From Bradyrhizobium canariense (GTDB lineage: Bacteria; Pseudomonadota; Alphaproteobacteria; Rhizobiales; Xanthobacteraceae): 64,000 nucleotides of DNA. A program made the position numbers and the translations under genes. The stretch lies in NCBI RefSeq assembly GCF_900105125.1, contig NZ_LT629750.1, positions 4,216,001 through 4,280,000 on the forward strand, given 5' to 3'. Below the pieces are notes generated by a model. That model was not told the DNA's origin and ran no database searches. It saw nothing but the letters and a program-made list of their open reading frames with translations. Below, piece after piece: positions 1-9,380 of this stretch; the stretch's first letter is position 1, and each line of letters starts with the position of its first letter.

Positions 1-443
1 TCGGGAACCGTCCGGCAGAATTCCAACAGCCGCTTGATGATGAAGCGCAGCCGGGGGCCAGGCGAGGTATTTTCAGCCGCGAAAAAATTGAACGCGAAAC
101 CCAGCACCGCGCCGGACAGCGTGCCGACATAGCTGATCAGGATCGTCTCACCCAGCAGCAGCGACCATTTCCGCCAGCCCCACAACCACTCCGGAATATT
201 GGTCCACACCCGCCTGCCGTCATCGAGCGTCAGAATACGGTCGAAATAGCTGACGAAATGCCCGAAATAAGTGAACAGCGTCCTTAAGTTCACCTCCGCC
301 CCGATCGCGGCAATGATGAGTGCGGCGCAGAACACAGCCGTGGCAAGCGTGAAGCGCAGCCGCCGCCGGGCGACCGCCTTGCCATAGGCTTCGCTGAGCG
401 CGGCCAGTTGCTGACCGGGAAGGATGGATACGGCTGCTGTCAT
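1..443 (-). CDS. phnE: Phosphonate ABC transporter permease PhnE (partial, runs off left edge)
   Basis: Inner-membrane permease of the PhnCDE importer for phosphonates. Reading the minus strand from the ATG at 443 gives an open frame of about 147 codons to the window edge. It has a short cytoplasmic N terminus, a hydrophobic segment at about residues 32-48, and the soluble stretch typical of PhnE (DRILTLDDGRRVWTNIPEW). A second hydrophobic stretch then begins (LLGETILISYVGTLSGAVLG), the start of the binding-protein-dependent permease domain. The C-terminal half lies outside the window. It is third in the leftward order phnC-phnD-phnE. A strong hairpin terminator separates it from phnD, so expression may be lower than that of the binding protein. 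No good ribosome binding site is seen before the ATG. Confidence 0.9.
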   Translation of the reverse strand, partial: MTAAVSILPGQQLAALSEAYGKAVARRRLRFTLATAVFCAALIIAAIGAEVNLRTLFTYFGHFVSYFDRILTLDDGRRVWTNIPEWLWGWRKWSLLLGETILISYVGTLSGAVLGFAFNFFAAENTSPGPRLRFIIKRLLEFCRTVP

Positions 444-475
444 GGTGGCGGTAGCTTTAGCGCCTTGTGCCAGGC

Positions 476-510
476 AAAAATAAAAGAGCCGGGTCGGTGG
501 ACCCGGCTCT
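476..510 (-). terminator. Intrinsic terminator / attenuator between phnD and phnE
   Basis: A perfect 11-bp stem (485-495 pairing with 500-510) closes a 4-base loop. On the minus strand it is followed by a U-rich run (476-484 on the plus strand is almost all A). It sits 17 bp past the phnD stop and 33 bp before the phnE start. It would end most phnCD transcripts and let a fraction read into phnE, a common way to make more binding protein than permease. The structure is seen directly; the read-through is inferred. Confidence 0.85.
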
Positions 511-527
511 CGTGTCGCGTTCCGCGA

Positions 528-1460
528 TCAGGATGCCTTCTTGCGCAGATTGTCGACGAACTTAATCAGCTCGATGGTCTTGTTGTAGTCGTCGTTGGTG
601 ACCGTCTGCCACGGCAGGTTCTTGCCGTCGGAAAGCTTCTTGAAAGCTTCCTTGTCCTTTTCCGATGCATCGAGGAACGCCTTCTTGATTGCGGCCTTCA
701 TATCCTCGGGCAAGTCGCTCAGATAGGCATAGGGCGAATTGATGATGAGATCGGACTTCACGATGATGCGGAAGTCTTCTTTCTTCAGCGGCGTACCGTC
801 GCTCGACTTGACCATGTTCTTTGAGAGCATGCGCGTCAGGTTGGAATCGTCATCGGCGTTCCACCAATTGGCGCAAACGTCGACGGTGCCCTGCGCCAGC
901 GCCAGCACGGCGTTCTCATGGCTGCCGGTGAACACCACCTGCGAGAAGAATGTATCGGGATCGATGCCCATCTGATTCATCTTGAAGCGGGGCATGTTGT
1001 TGCCGGAGGTCGAGTTGGGATCGACCAGGCCGAGGTTCTTGCCCTTGAGGTCCTCGATCTTTTGATAGGGGCTCTTGGCGAGAACGTAGAACACCGAATA
1101 GTAGCCTTTGGAGCCGTCGGAATTGACGTCGATCACAAAGGCGTCGGTCTTGACACCGGTAAGGCGGGCGCGGGCAAACGACGCCGGTCCGTAGTAGCCG
1201 ATCTGGATGTTGCCGGCGCGCTGCCCTTCGATGACCGCGGCATAGTCGTTGGCGACGCGCAGCGTGACCTTGATGCCGAGTTCCTTCGACAGATAGTTCA
1301 CGAACGGCGTGTAGCGCTCGGTGACTCCCGAGCCATTCTCGGCCGGAATAACCGCGAAGGTGATTTCCGGGTATTTGGCTTTCCAATCTTCCGCTGACGT
1401 CGCGGTACGGACAAAGGCCAGCGACGCTGCGCTGGCAAGAACGGTACGACGAGTGATCAT
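528..1460 (-). CDS. phnD: Phosphonate ABC transporter substrate-binding protein PhnD
   Basis: Periplasmic binding protein that captures phosphonates for the PhnCE transporter. The N terminus is a signal sequence with a twin-arginine pair (MITRRTVLASAASLAFV) and probable cleavage near residue 22. The mature part carries PhnD/phosphate-phosphite binding features: the opening ITFAVIPAENGSGV, YGPASFARA, and DPNSTSGNNMPRF, which resembles the ligand-contact loop. About 310 residues is normal for the family. The ATG at 1460 is chosen because an AGGGA site lies 8 bases upstream; a TTG six bases earlier is too close to it. It lies between phnC (74 bp upstream) and phnE. Phosphite or 2-aminoethylphosphonate specificity cannot be read from sequence. 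Confidence 0.92.
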   Translation of the reverse strand: MITRRTVLASAASLAFVRTATSAEDWKAKYPEITFAVIPAENGSGVTERYTPFVNYLSKELGIKVTLRVANDYAAVIEGQRAGNIQIGYYGPASFARARLTGVKTDAFVIDVNSDGSKGYYSVFYVLAKSPYQKIEDLKGKNLGLVDPNSTSGNNMPRFKMNQMGIDPDTFFSQVVFTGSHENAVLALAQGTVDVCANWWNADDDSNLTRMLSKNMVKSSDGTPLKKEDFRIIVKSDLIINSPYAYLSDLPEDMKAAIKKAFLDASEKDKEAFKKLSDGKNLPWQTVTNDDYNKTIELIKFVDNLRKKAS

Positions 1461-1534
1461 GATCAAGTTCCCTCTGGTGGTACGCTATCGGCCGATGGCG
1501 GGCTTGCGATGGCCGCGTTGGATAGTCGCGCTTC

Positions 1535-2365
1535 TCAGGCCGCGGCTGCGGTGCCGAGAACCGGAACGGTTGCATCGTCGGGCAGGTGCGACGGCGCGCT
1601 GCCCATCACTTCGCCACCCATGACTTCATTGGCTTCGAGATCGTACAGTTCGCGCGCGATATGGTCGGTCAGCGTCGCCGGCGCGCCGTCGAACACCACG
1701 CGGCCGGCCGACATGCCGATCAGACGGTCGCAATAACCGCGCGCCAGTTCGAGCGAATGTAGGTTGCACAGAATCGTAATTCCGAAATGCTTGTTGATGC
1801 GCAGCAGCGCATCCATCACGATCTTGGTGTTGCGCGGATCGAGCGAGGCGATCGGCTCGTCGGCGAGAATGATATCCGGCTGCTGGACCAGCGCGCGGGC
1901 GATCGCGACGCGCTGCTGCTGGCCGCCCGAAAGCTGGTCGGCGCGCTGCGCGGCGAGGGAAGCCATGTCGAACTGCTCGAGCGCCGACATCGCCAGCGCC
2001 TTGTCCGCTTCCGGCCAAAGCTGCGCCAGCGATCGCCACGCCGGGATTTCGGCCAACCGGCCCATCAGCACGTTGGTCAGGACATCGAGCCGGCCCACCA
2101 GATTGAATTGCTGGAAGATCATCGCCGACCGCGCACGCCATTGCCTCAAGCTTCTGCCGTGCAGCGCCGTCACGTCAAGATCATCGAACAGGATTCGTCC
2201 CGAGGTCGGTTCGGCAAGGCGGTTGACCATCCGCAGCAGCGTCGATTTGCCGGCGCCGGACCTTCCGATCACACCGACAAAGCTGCCCGGCCCGACCGAG
2301 AACGACGCATTGTCGACCGCGGACTTCGTGCCGAAACGGCACGTCAAACCTTCCACCACCAACAT
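1535..2365 (-). CDS. phnC: Phosphonate ABC transporter ATP-binding protein PhnC
   Basis: ATPase subunit of the phosphonate importer. Walker A is GRSGAGKST at residues 34-42, the ABC signature LSGGQQQR is near residue 145, and Walker B with the catalytic glutamate is IILADEP near residue 166. The Q-loop reads MIFQQFNLV. The ATG at 2365 has a GGAG site 6 bases upstream and is preferred over an in-frame TTG at 2377. It is the promoter-proximal gene of the leftward phnCDE operon. A possible Pho box lies about 43 bp upstream. About 276 residues fits PhnC, and the neighbouring phnD and phnE settle the substrate class. Confidence 0.92.
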   Translation of the reverse strand: MLVVEGLTCRFGTKSAVDNASFSVGPGSFVGVIGRSGAGKSTLLRMVNRLAEPTSGRILFDDLDVTALHGRSLRQWRARSAMIFQQFNLVGRLDVLTNVLMGRLAEIPAWRSLAQLWPEADKALAMSALEQFDMASLAAQRADQLSGGQQQRVAIARALVQQPDIILADEPIASLDPRNTKIVMDALLRINKHFGITILCNLHSLELARGYCDRLIGMSAGRVVFDGAPATLTDHIARELYDLEANEVMGGEVMGSAPSHLPDDATVPVLGTAAAA

Positions 2366-2407
2366 GCAATGCTCCAACGTAGCCGTGGACCATCGCTAAC
2401 GACTGAA

Positions 2408-2426
2408 TTTTACACTTGTGTGACAG
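2408..2426 (-). promoter_or_regulatory. Candidate Pho box upstream of phnC
   Basis: On the minus strand this reads CTGTCACACAAGTGTAAAA. The first seven bases match the PhoB half-site CTGTCAY. The segment 11 bases later (GTGTAAA) matches the second half-site at about four of seven positions. PhoB boxes are 11-bp direct repeats and control phn operons under phosphate starvation. The position, about 43 bp before the phnC start and inside the divergent intergenic region, suits an activator site. The second half-site is weak, so this is a candidate only. Confidence 0.4.
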
Positions 2427-2552
2427 TCACGCTGCGGTGCGGCAATCGTCCACACCCGAGACGACGTCATCCATCCGTCATGCTGTTGTCACGAAGCCCA
2501 TTGATGACGTGCAGGCTTTTGGTAAACCCGTATCGTTTTTGTGAAAGCTCGC

Positions 2553-3218
2553 ATGGCCGGCAAAATGCTCTCCGTTGACCCGACGGTCGATCCCACCGCG
2601 AAAATCCAGGACGCCCGGCTGGGCGTCTATTGCGAAGTCGGCGCCCGGACGAGCCTGCTCGACGTGGTGATGGGCGATTACTCCTATGTCGTGAATGACT
2701 CCCAGATCACCTATACGACGATCGGAAAGTTCTGCTCGATCGCGGCGATGACCCGGATCAACCCCGGCAATCACCCCATGCACCGAGCCACGCAGGCGCA
2801 TTTCACCTATCGCGCCAGCGCCTATTTTCCGGGCGAGAGCGACGATGCCGAATTCTTTGAGTGGCGTCGCGCGCATCGCGTCCATATCGACCATGACGTC
2901 TGGATCGGACACGGCGCCATCGTGCTGCCGGGCCGCAACATCGGCACCGGCGCCGTGGTGGCGGCTGGTGCCATCGTGACCAAGGACGTCCCGGCCTACA
3001 GCATCGTCGGGGGAAATCCGGCACGCCCGATCAAGCAGCGGTTTCCGCAAGCCGTCGCCGATCGATTGGCGGCGCTTGCGTGGTGGGACTGGGATCACGA
3101 AACGCTGCGCAGCGCGCTGCCTGATTTCCGCAAACTGGCTGTCGAGGAATTTCTCGAAAAATATGAGGCGATGAGCTCAAAGCTTTCGCCTGCTCAACAA
3201 CGAAGGGCCGCGTCTTGA
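2553..3218 (+). CDS. Hexapeptide-repeat transferase of phosphonate operons (DapH/GlmU-like left-handed beta helix)
   Basis: A left-handed beta-helix acyltransferase of the kind found next to C-P lyase genes (the phosphonate-associated hexapeptide family related to chloramphenicol/virginiamycin acetyltransferases). Imperfect [LIV]-G-x-x-x-x repeats run from about residue 20 to 75 and again at 120-160 ([12 protein letters not shown], then [13 protein letters not shown]). The catalytic-type histidine lies in NPGNHPMHR, and the acyl-CoA site region ends in [13 protein letters not shown]. About 221 residues is normal for the family. The ATG at 2553 follows a weak GAAAG. The stop overlaps the phnM start by 4 bp, which implies translational coupling. 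The in vivo substrate is unknown; an aminoalkylphosphonate N-acetyltransferase role is one possibility. Confidence 0.85.
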   Translation: MAGKMLSVDPTVDPTAKIQDARLGVYCEVGARTSLLDVVMGDYSYVVNDSQITYTTIGKFCSIAAMTRINPGNHPMHRATQAHFTYRASAYFPGESDDAEFFEWRRAHRVHIDHDVWIGHGAIVLPGRNIGTGAVVAAGAIVTKDVPAYSIVGGNPARPIKQRFPQAVADRLAALAWWDWDHETLRSALPDFRKLAVEEFLEKYEAMSSKLSPAQQRRAAS

Positions 3219-4408
3219 CCGAGATTTTCATCGAAGGCGGCCGGACGCTTCTCGGCGGAGAGATTTGCGAGGCTTCACTGCAGATTTCAGACGGCAAAAT
3301 CAGCGCCGTGGATTCCGAGCGTGGTCGCCGCTCGCTTGGCATCGATGCCGGCGGTCTTCTGGTGCTGCCGGGCATTATCGATCTGCACGGCGATGCCTTC
3401 GAACGCCAGATGATGCCTCGCCCGGGTGTCGATTTTCCCGTCGACGTGGCTCTGATCGACAGTGACCGGCAGGCCACCGCCAACGGCATCACCACGGTCT
3501 TCCACGCCACGACATGGTCCTGGGAGCCAGGTCTGCGCAGCGCCGGCAACGCGCGGCAATTGCTCGAGGCCATCGAGGCCTTGAGACCGCAACTCGCCGC
3601 CGATACCCGCTTCCACCTGCGGCATGAGACCTACAATCTCGATGCCGAAGCTGAAATTTGTCAGTGGCTGTCCGAGGGACGAATCGATCTGCTCGCGTTC
3701 AACGACCACATGGATTCGACCGTTGCGAGCCTCGCCAAGCCGCAGAAGCGCAACCGCATGGTCGAACGCACCGGTCTTTCCAACCAGGAGTTCGATGCGC
3801 TGGTGGAGCGCGTGGTTTGCCGCGCCCAGGACGTGCCGGCTTCGATCGCGCGATTGGCCAAGGCCGCGCGCGACGCCAACATCCGCACGCTGTCGCATGA
3901 CGACGACACGCCCGACATGCGAAAGGCTTTTCGCGCGCAGGGCATCGCCATCGCCGAATTTCCGGTCAATGAGGAAACGGCGCGTGAAGCAGCCGAGGGC
4001 GGCGATTTCATCGTGTTCGGTGCGCCGAATGTGGTGCGCGGCGGCAGCCACACCGGCTGGACCAAGGCCAGCGACATGATCGAAAAGGGCTTATGCTCGG
4101 TCCTCGCTTCCGATTATTACTATCCGGCGCAATTGCTGGCCGCTTTTCGCCTGGCCGCCGACGGTGTGCTGCCCTTGCCTCGAGCCTGGGATCTGATTTC
4201 GGCCGCGCCTGCCCGCGCTGCGGGTCTTGCCGATCGCGGCGTTCTCGCGCCCGGCCATCGCGCCGATATCATCCTTGTCGATGACGAAAAGCCGCTGAGG
4301 CCGCGCCTTGTTGCCGTGATCGCCGCCGGCCGCCTGGTTCACATGACCGATACGCACCGCTTGATTCGGTCTTCGGTCGCGCCGCGCAAGGCAGTTGCGG
4401 TCGCGTGA
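3215..4408 (+). CDS. phnM: Alpha-D-ribose 1-methylphosphonate 5-triphosphate diphosphatase PhnM
   Basis: Amidohydrolase-fold enzyme of the C-P lyase pathway. It removes pyrophosphate from ribose-1-methylphosphonate 5-triphosphate to give the substrate of PhnJ. The metal-binding strand is seen as [15 protein letters not shown] (residues 51-65), unusual for amidohydrolases in having HGD in place of HxH, as is typical of PhnM. A second conserved block is [14 protein letters not shown], and the C terminus has [16 protein letters not shown]. At 397 residues it is full length. It uses a TTG start inside the TTGA overlap with the upstream stop, so it depends on coupled translation. The other C-P lyase genes (phnGHIJKL) are not in the window. 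Confidence 0.93.
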   Translation: MTEIFIEGGRTLLGGEICEASLQISDGKISAVDSERGRRSLGIDAGGLLVLPGIIDLHGDAFERQMMPRPGVDFPVDVALIDSDRQATANGITTVFHATTWSWEPGLRSAGNARQLLEAIEALRPQLAADTRFHLRHETYNLDAEAEICQWLSEGRIDLLAFNDHMDSTVASLAKPQKRNRMVERTGLSNQEFDALVERVVCRAQDVPASIARLAKAARDANIRTLSHDDDTPDMRKAFRAQGIAIAEFPVNEETAREAAEGGDFIVFGAPNVVRGGSHTGWTKASDMIEKGLCSVLASDYYYPAQLLAAFRLAADGVLPLPRAWDLISAAPARAAGLADRGVLAPGHRADIILVDDEKPLRPRLVAVIAAGRLVHMTDTHRLIRSSVAPRKAVAVA

Positions 4409-4428
4409 GCCGGCTCTATTCTTGACTC

Positions 4429-5136
4429 ATGACCGATACCCCCCGCTACGCGATCTATTATGCCCCGGCGCCCGGCAGTGAGCTCGATCGCTTCGGCGCC
4501 CATTTGCTCGGCTACGATACCTCCAGCGGCAAGGAACTGCCGTTTGCTGATGGCATCGAGCAGATGGCGCCGGATTGGCGGGAGCTAACCCAGGATCCGC
4601 GCAAATATGGCTTTCACGCTACGCTGAAAGCGCCGATGGCTCTGGCTGACGGCAAAACCGAAGCTGAACTGCTCGCAGCCGGCGAAGCATTCGCAAGCAC
4701 CCCTCGACCGATTCCGGTCATCAAACCGGTCGTCAATTCGATCAGCGGATTTCTGGCTATCGTGCCTGCCGACCTTTCGGCTGAACTTGCCCGACTCGCC
4801 GCCGATTGCGTCCGTGAATTCGATTCATTCCGCACGCCGCTCACGCCGGAAGATCGAGCACGGCGAAATCCCGCCAAGCTGACGCCGAGGCAGCGGGAGT
4901 ATCTCGATCACTGGGGATACCCCTACGTGATGGAGGAGTTTCGCTTCCACATGACGCTGACGGGAAGGCTTCCGCCCGAGCGGCGCGAGACGATCCTGCC
5001 GACGTTAAAAAGGCGATTTGTCACGCTCGAAATGACAACGCTTGCGCTCGACAGCATCGCCGTGTTCCGGCAGGACGACGCGGCGGCGCGGTTCCGAATC
5101 ATTGGTCGCTGGCCATTGGCCGGCGATACGCGATAG
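4429..5136 (+). CDS. DUF1045 phosphonate-operon protein, 2H-phosphoesterase-like
   Basis: A family found almost only in phosphonate operons, with no assigned reaction known to me. Two H-x-T motifs typical of the 2H phosphoesterase fold are visible: HATL at residues 63-66 and HMTL at residues 174-177, each in its expected strand context (YGFHATLKAP and FRFHMTLTG). 2H enzymes often open cyclic phosphodiesters. The C-P lyase pathway needs such a step, hydrolysis of 5-phosphoribosyl-1,2-cyclic phosphate, done elsewhere by the unrelated metallo-beta-lactamase PhnP. The gene starts 20 bp after phnM and closes the rightward unit. The family call is firm; the PhnP-like role is my inference. Confidence 0.85.
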   Translation: MTDTPRYAIYYAPAPGSELDRFGAHLLGYDTSSGKELPFADGIEQMAPDWRELTQDPRKYGFHATLKAPMALADGKTEAELLAAGEAFASTPRPIPVIKPVVNSISGFLAIVPADLSAELARLAADCVREFDSFRTPLTPEDRARRNPAKLTPRQREYLDHWGYPYVMEEFRFHMTLTGRLPPERRETILPTLKRRFVTLEMTTLALDSIAVFRQDDAAARFRIIGRWPLAGDTR

Positions 5137-5291
5137 GCCCGCCCGTCCCGCCAGCCCTGTTCTTGATTTGTTTATCGTTCGATGAGAACGTCGCGCGAAC
5201 GTGCTGCCATCGATGAGTCGCTCAAAAACGACGATCTCATTCCGGTTCCAGATGAAATTGCCGCGCATCGCGCATGCGAGGGGGACGATCC

Positions 5292-7358
5292 GTGCTGGCA
5301 GCTATTGCCGCTCCATATCTTGATTCGCTCAATCCGGAGCAGCGGCGCGCGGTCGAGCACGGGGTAACCGCCGATGGCCACGTCGGCGCACCTTTGCTGG
5401 TGATTGCAGGCGCCGGCTCCGGCAAGACCAACACCCTCGCCCATCGCGTGGCGCATCTCATCGTCAACAACGCCGATCCGCGCCGAATCCTGCTGATGAC
5501 CTTTTCACGGCGCGCGGCTGCCGAGATGGCCCGCCGCGTCGAGCACATCGCGCGCAAGGTGCTGGGCGACAACGCCGGTGTCATGACCGACGCTCTCAGC
5601 TGGGCTGGAACCTTCCATGGCATCGGCGCGCGACTGTTGCGCGAATATGCCGAGCAGATCGGGATCGATCCGGCTTTCACGATCCACGACCGCGAGGACT
5701 CAGCCGACCTGATGAACCTGGTGCGGCACGAACTCGGGCTGTCCAAGACCGAACGACGGTTTCCGACCAAAGGTACTTGCGTTGCGATCTACTCGCGCTG
5801 CGTGAACGCCGAGACCTCGATAGAGCAAGTGCTCGGACAGTTCTTTCCGTGGTGCTCGGGCTGGAGCAGCGAACTCAAGCAATTGTTCGCCGCCTATGTC
5901 GAAGCCAAACAAAAACAGAACGTCCTCGACTATGACGATCTTCTGCTCTACTGGGCGCAGATGATGTCGGATGCGGCTATCGCGGACGACGTCGGCTCGC
6001 GATTCGATCATGTTCTCGTCGACGAATACCAGGACACGAATCGCTTGCAGTCCTCGATCCTGCTGGCGCTGCGGCCGAGCGGCCGCGGGCTAACGGTGGT
6101 CGGCGACGACGCGCAATCGATCTACTCGTTCCGGGCCGCCACCGTACGCAACATCCTGGAATTCCCGGATCAATTCAAGCCGCGGGCCGAGATCGTCACG
6201 CTCGACCGCAACTACCGCTCGACCCAGCCGATCCTGGCGGCCGCGAACGGCGTGATCGATCTCGCCAAGGAGAGATTCACCAAGAACCTCTGGACCGAAC
6301 GTCCGTCATCCGCAAAACCTCGGCTTGTCACAGTCCGCGACGAGGCGGACCAGGCCCGCTACATTGTCGAGCGGGTGCTGGAGAACCGCGAAAGCGGCAC
6401 GCTTCTCAAGCAGCAGGCCGTGCTGTTTCGCACGTCGTCGCACAGTGGCCCGCTGGAAGTCGAACTGACCCGCCGCAACATTCCTTTCGTCAAGTTCGGC
6501 GGCCTGAAGTTTCTTGACGCCGCCCATGTCAAGGACATGCTGGCACTGCTGCGTTTTATCGAAAATCCGCGCGACCGCGTCGCGGGCTTCAGGGTTCTTC
6601 ATCTGCTTCCAGGCGTCGGCCCCGCTTCGGCGCAGCGCGTGCTCGATCACATGGCGGAAACGTCAGATCCGGTCGGCGCGCTCTGCAATCTGCCATCCCC
6701 GCCGCGTGCCGGAACCGATTGGAGTGCTTTCGTCGAGGCGGTTGCCAACCTGCGCTATTCAGAATGGCCCGCCGATATCGAGCGGGCGCGGCTGTGGTAC
6801 GAGCCGCATCTCGATCGCATCCACGAGGATGCCGAAACGCGGCGGGCTGACCTTATCCAGCTTGAGCAGATCGCCAGCGGCTATCCGTCGCGAGAGCGCT
6901 TTCTCACCGAACTCACGCTCGATCCGCCGGACGCAACCAGCGACCAGGCTGGCGTTCCCCTGCTCGACGAGGATTATCTGATCCTGTCCACGATCCATTC
7001 CGCCAAGGGGCAGGAGTGGAAGTCGGTCTATATGTTGAACGTCGTCGATGGCTGCATGCCCTCCGATCTCGGCGCCGGGACCTCTGCCGAACTCGAAGAA
7101 GAGCGGCGTCTGCTCTATGTCGGAATGACGCGCGCCAAGGATGATCTGCACCTTGTCGTGCCGCAGCGCTTCTTCACGCACGGCCAGCACGCCAAGGGCG
7201 ACCGGCACGTTTATGCCGCACGGACCCGGTTCATTCCCGATCGATTGCTCGGGCTGTTCGAACGCACCACCTGGCCGGCCTTTGCCGCGAGCCCTGCTGC
7301 GCGCAACACGGGCCCGAGAATGGACATTGGTGCGCGAATGCGCGGCATGTGGCGATGA
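5292..7358 (+). CDS. UvrD/Rep-family ATP-dependent DNA helicase
   Basis: Superfamily 1 helicase that unwinds DNA 3'-5' during repair or replication restart. Motifs appear in order: the Q-motif-like LNPEQRRAVEHG, Walker A GAGSGKT (residues 40-46), LLMTFSRRAAAEM (Ia), LVDEYQDTN (II), VVGDDAQSIYSFRAA (III), LDRNYRS (IV), LSTIHSAKGQEW (V) and LLYVGMTRAKDDL (VI). About 688 residues is similar to Rep/UvrD/PcrA. The GTG at 5292 is preferred because GAGGGGG sits about 7 bases upstream; an ATG six codons earlier lacks such a site. It is probably not part of the phosphonate operon, since a 155-bp gap precedes it. The C terminus is divergent from UvrD itself, so a paralogue is more likely than the canonical uvrD. 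Confidence 0.93.
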   Translation: MLAAIAAPYLDSLNPEQRRAVEHGVTADGHVGAPLLVIAGAGSGKTNTLAHRVAHLIVNNADPRRILLMTFSRRAAAEMARRVEHIARKVLGDNAGVMTDALSWAGTFHGIGARLLREYAEQIGIDPAFTIHDREDSADLMNLVRHELGLSKTERRFPTKGTCVAIYSRCVNAETSIEQVLGQFFPWCSGWSSELKQLFAAYVEAKQKQNVLDYDDLLLYWAQMMSDAAIADDVGSRFDHVLVDEYQDTNRLQSSILLALRPSGRGLTVVGDDAQSIYSFRAATVRNILEFPDQFKPRAEIVTLDRNYRSTQPILAAANGVIDLAKERFTKNLWTERPSSAKPRLVTVRDEADQARYIVERVLENRESGTLLKQQAVLFRTSSHSGPLEVELTRRNIPFVKFGGLKFLDAAHVKDMLALLRFIENPRDRVAGFRVLHLLPGVGPASAQRVLDHMAETSDPVGALCNLPSPPRAGTDWSAFVEAVANLRYSEWPADIERARLWYEPHLDRIHEDAETRRADLIQLEQIASGYPSRERFLTELTLDPPDATSDQAGVPLLDEDYLILSTIHSAKGQEWKSVYMLNVVDGCMPSDLGAGTSAELEEERRLLYVGMTRAKDDLHLVVPQRFFTHGQHAKGDRHVYAARTRFIPDRLLGLFERTTWPAFAASPAARNTGPRMDIGARMRGMWR

Positions 7359-7391
7359 GACATACGCAGCCAGCGATGGATCTAGCTCCGG

Positions 7392-8060
7392 CTAACTGCT
7401 CGGCGGTCCTGATACCCTGATAAAGTCGATCGGCCCGCCGGGCTTGTCGTCGTCGAACACTGCGATCACCAGTCGACCGGTGCGCCATGCGCGCGTGTCA
7501 AGATTGGTTCGTCCCTGATACAGTTTCGGACCATCCGGAAAGGAATCGTGGCCATGGACAACGTGGCGATCGCCGAAGCCGGCGGCAAATCCTTCCGGAT
7601 AGCGCTTCCATAGCAGCGTCCTTTCGGTTTGCTGATCGAGCGGCACATCCGGATCGAGGCCGGCATGCACATAAATTCGATGGCGATCGATGTGCATCAA
7701 CAGCAGCCGGTCCAGCCATTCGATATCGGCCGGAGGCACATTCGAAGGGGCGCCGCCATAAGACCGTATCGCCATATCGCCGCCCCGCTCCAGCCACCAC
7801 GCCATTTTGGACGAATGGCGCAGCGCCTCGACCATCATGATATCATGATTGCCTTTGAGCGTGACCAACGACCACCCCGGCGCGGGCTCATGCCGCAGCA
7901 AATCAATAACCCCTTTGCTATCCGGCCCCTTATCGACGTAATCGCCGAGCGCGATGATCGTGCCGGCCTGCCCGCGCGCATGCGCGACGATTCCGGCGAG
8001 ACCGTCGCGGAGCAGGTCCGCCCTGCCGTGAATGTCCGGAATAACGTAGGTGAAACCCAT
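7392..8060 (-). CDS. Metallophosphoesterase, serine/threonine protein phosphatase-like
   Basis: Calcineurin-fold phosphoesterase with a two-metal site. The PPP-family signature blocks are complete: PDIHGRADLL (residues 8-17), GDYVDKGPDS (39-48), LKGNHDIMM (69-76), and histidines in YVHAGLDP and VHGHDSF. It is 222 residues long, like bacterial PrpE/PrpA-type phosphatases and ApaH-like proteins. Substrates could be phosphoproteins or dinucleoside polyphosphates; sequence alone does not decide. The ATG at 8060 has GGAG six bases upstream. It ends 33 bp from the convergent helicase gene and begins 13 bp after the dehydrogenase gene upstream of it on the same strand, so the two are probably cotranscribed. 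Confidence 0.9.
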   Translation of the reverse strand: MGFTYVIPDIHGRADLLRDGLAGIVAHARGQAGTIIALGDYVDKGPDSKGVIDLLRHEPAPGWSLVTLKGNHDIMMVEALRHSSKMAWWLERGGDMAIRSYGGAPSNVPPADIEWLDRLLLMHIDRHRIYVHAGLDPDVPLDQQTERTLLWKRYPEGFAAGFGDRHVVHGHDSFPDGPKLYQGRTNLDTRAWRTGRLVIAVFDDDKPGGPIDFIRVSGPPSS

Positions 8061-8073
8061 CAGAGGCTCCGTC

Positions 8074-9222
8074 TTACGCCTTCAACGTGGACGAAGCCTG
8101 CATCTTCTCGATCACCGCCTGGGTAAATGCTTTTGTCCCGAGCGTTCCGCCGAGATCCTTTGTCCGGGTTTTGGGATCGTCGATGGTGCTATCCAATGCC
8201 TGACGGATTTGTTTCGCGGCCGACAGCAAATCGGAGCGATCGCGCCGCGCGCCCAACCAATCCAGCATCATCGAGCTGGACGCGATCAGCGCGTAGGGAT
8301 TTGCCAGATCTTTTCCGGCAATCGAAGGCGCCGAGCCATGCTGCGCCTGGGCAACCGCGTAGGTCTTGCCGAGATTCAATGACGCGCCCAAACCGAGACT
8401 GCCGGCCAATTCCGATGCCTCGTCGGAGAGGATATCTCCGAACATGTTCGTCGCCACGATGACGTCGAACTGGCTGGCGTCCCGCACCAGCAGCGCTGCC
8501 ATGGCGTCCACAAGCTGCTCCTCATAAGCGACCTCCGGAAAGCGTTGCGCGACTTCGCGCACGACACTGAGAAACAAGCCGTCGGAGATGCGCAACACGT
8601 TGGCCTTGTGCACGGCCGTCACCTTGTTACGTCGGAGCCGCGCCAGCCGGAATGCCTCTTCCGCGATTCTTTCGCTGGCGGCGCGCGTGACCTTGCGCGT
8701 TGACAGCGCAATGTCAGGCGTCGGCATGTATTCGCCCGGGCCGGCAAACATCGAGCGGTCGGCGTAAAAACCTTCGGTGTTCTCCCGCACGATCACGAGA
8801 TCGAACGGCACACGGCTCGGATAAGGCACGGCATCCCGCGTGAACGCCGGCCGTATGTTGGCGAAGAGATCAAGGTGCTTGCGGAGCTCACCGGACGGAT
8901 TCAACCCGCCCTCGGCGATCGCTGGATATTCGTTGTGCGATACCGGGCCGAGAACCACGCCCTCGCACGCCCGCGCCAGATCCAGCGTGCGCGGCGGGAA
9001 CGTTGTCCCCTCCGCTTTCAAGGCGTCAAATCCGATCGTGGCCCGATCATACTCGATATTGAGGCCGAACAATTTGTCGGCGGCGGCGAGAACATCAACC
9101 GTGGCCCGCGTAATCTCCGGTCCGATCCCGTCGCCTTCGAGGACCAGTACTTTCAAAGCTGAATTGCGTCCGTTGGCTTGCTGATTAGGCCGTCTGTCCG
9201 GCTTGTCTAATGGGTTCGACAC
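8074..9222 (-). CDS. Isocitrate/isopropylmalate dehydrogenase family protein
   Basis: NAD(P)-dependent beta-decarboxylating dehydrogenase. The family blocks are present: [10 protein letters not shown] at the N terminus, the R-x-R-type substrate loop [15 protein letters not shown], the lysine/asparagine block [17 protein letters not shown], and the metal-binding aspartates in [24 protein letters not shown] is more like NAD-dependent isocitrate, homoisocitrate or tartrate/D-malate dehydrogenases than LeuB. The GTG at 9222 has GGAG 6 bases upstream and is preferred to the ATG at 9246, which has none. Genome context (no leuCD or TCA genes nearby) does not settle the substrate. Confidence 0.87.
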   Translation of the reverse strand: MSNPLDKPDRRPNQQANGRNSALKVLVLEGDGIGPEITRATVDVLAAADKLFGLNIEYDRATIGFDALKAEGTTFPPRTLDLARACEGVVLGPVSHNEYPAIAEGGLNPSGELRKHLDLFANIRPAFTRDAVPYPSRVPFDLVIVRENTEGFYADRSMFAGPGEYMPTPDIALSTRKVTRAASERIAEEAFRLARLRRNKVTAVHKANVLRISDGLFLSVVREVAQRFPEVAYEEQLVDAMAALLVRDASQFDVIVATNMFGDILSDEASELAGSLGLGASLNLGKTYAVAQAQHGSAPSIAGKDLANPYALIASSSMMLDWLGARRDRSDLLSAAKQIRQALDSTIDDPKTRTKDLGGTLGTKAFTQAVIEKMQASSTLKA

Positions 9223-9380
9223 ACGATTCTCCGGCGAGACCGGCATCGGGCGATGCCATTAGCTCGCCCGATCCTGCACGTCCGTATTTTCGTATGCCGG
9301 TTGCGGCAATACAAGCCCGGCCAGCAACATAGCCAGCTCGCCAAGAACCTCGCAATCCGCGATCAAGCCCCGCTCAGGCG

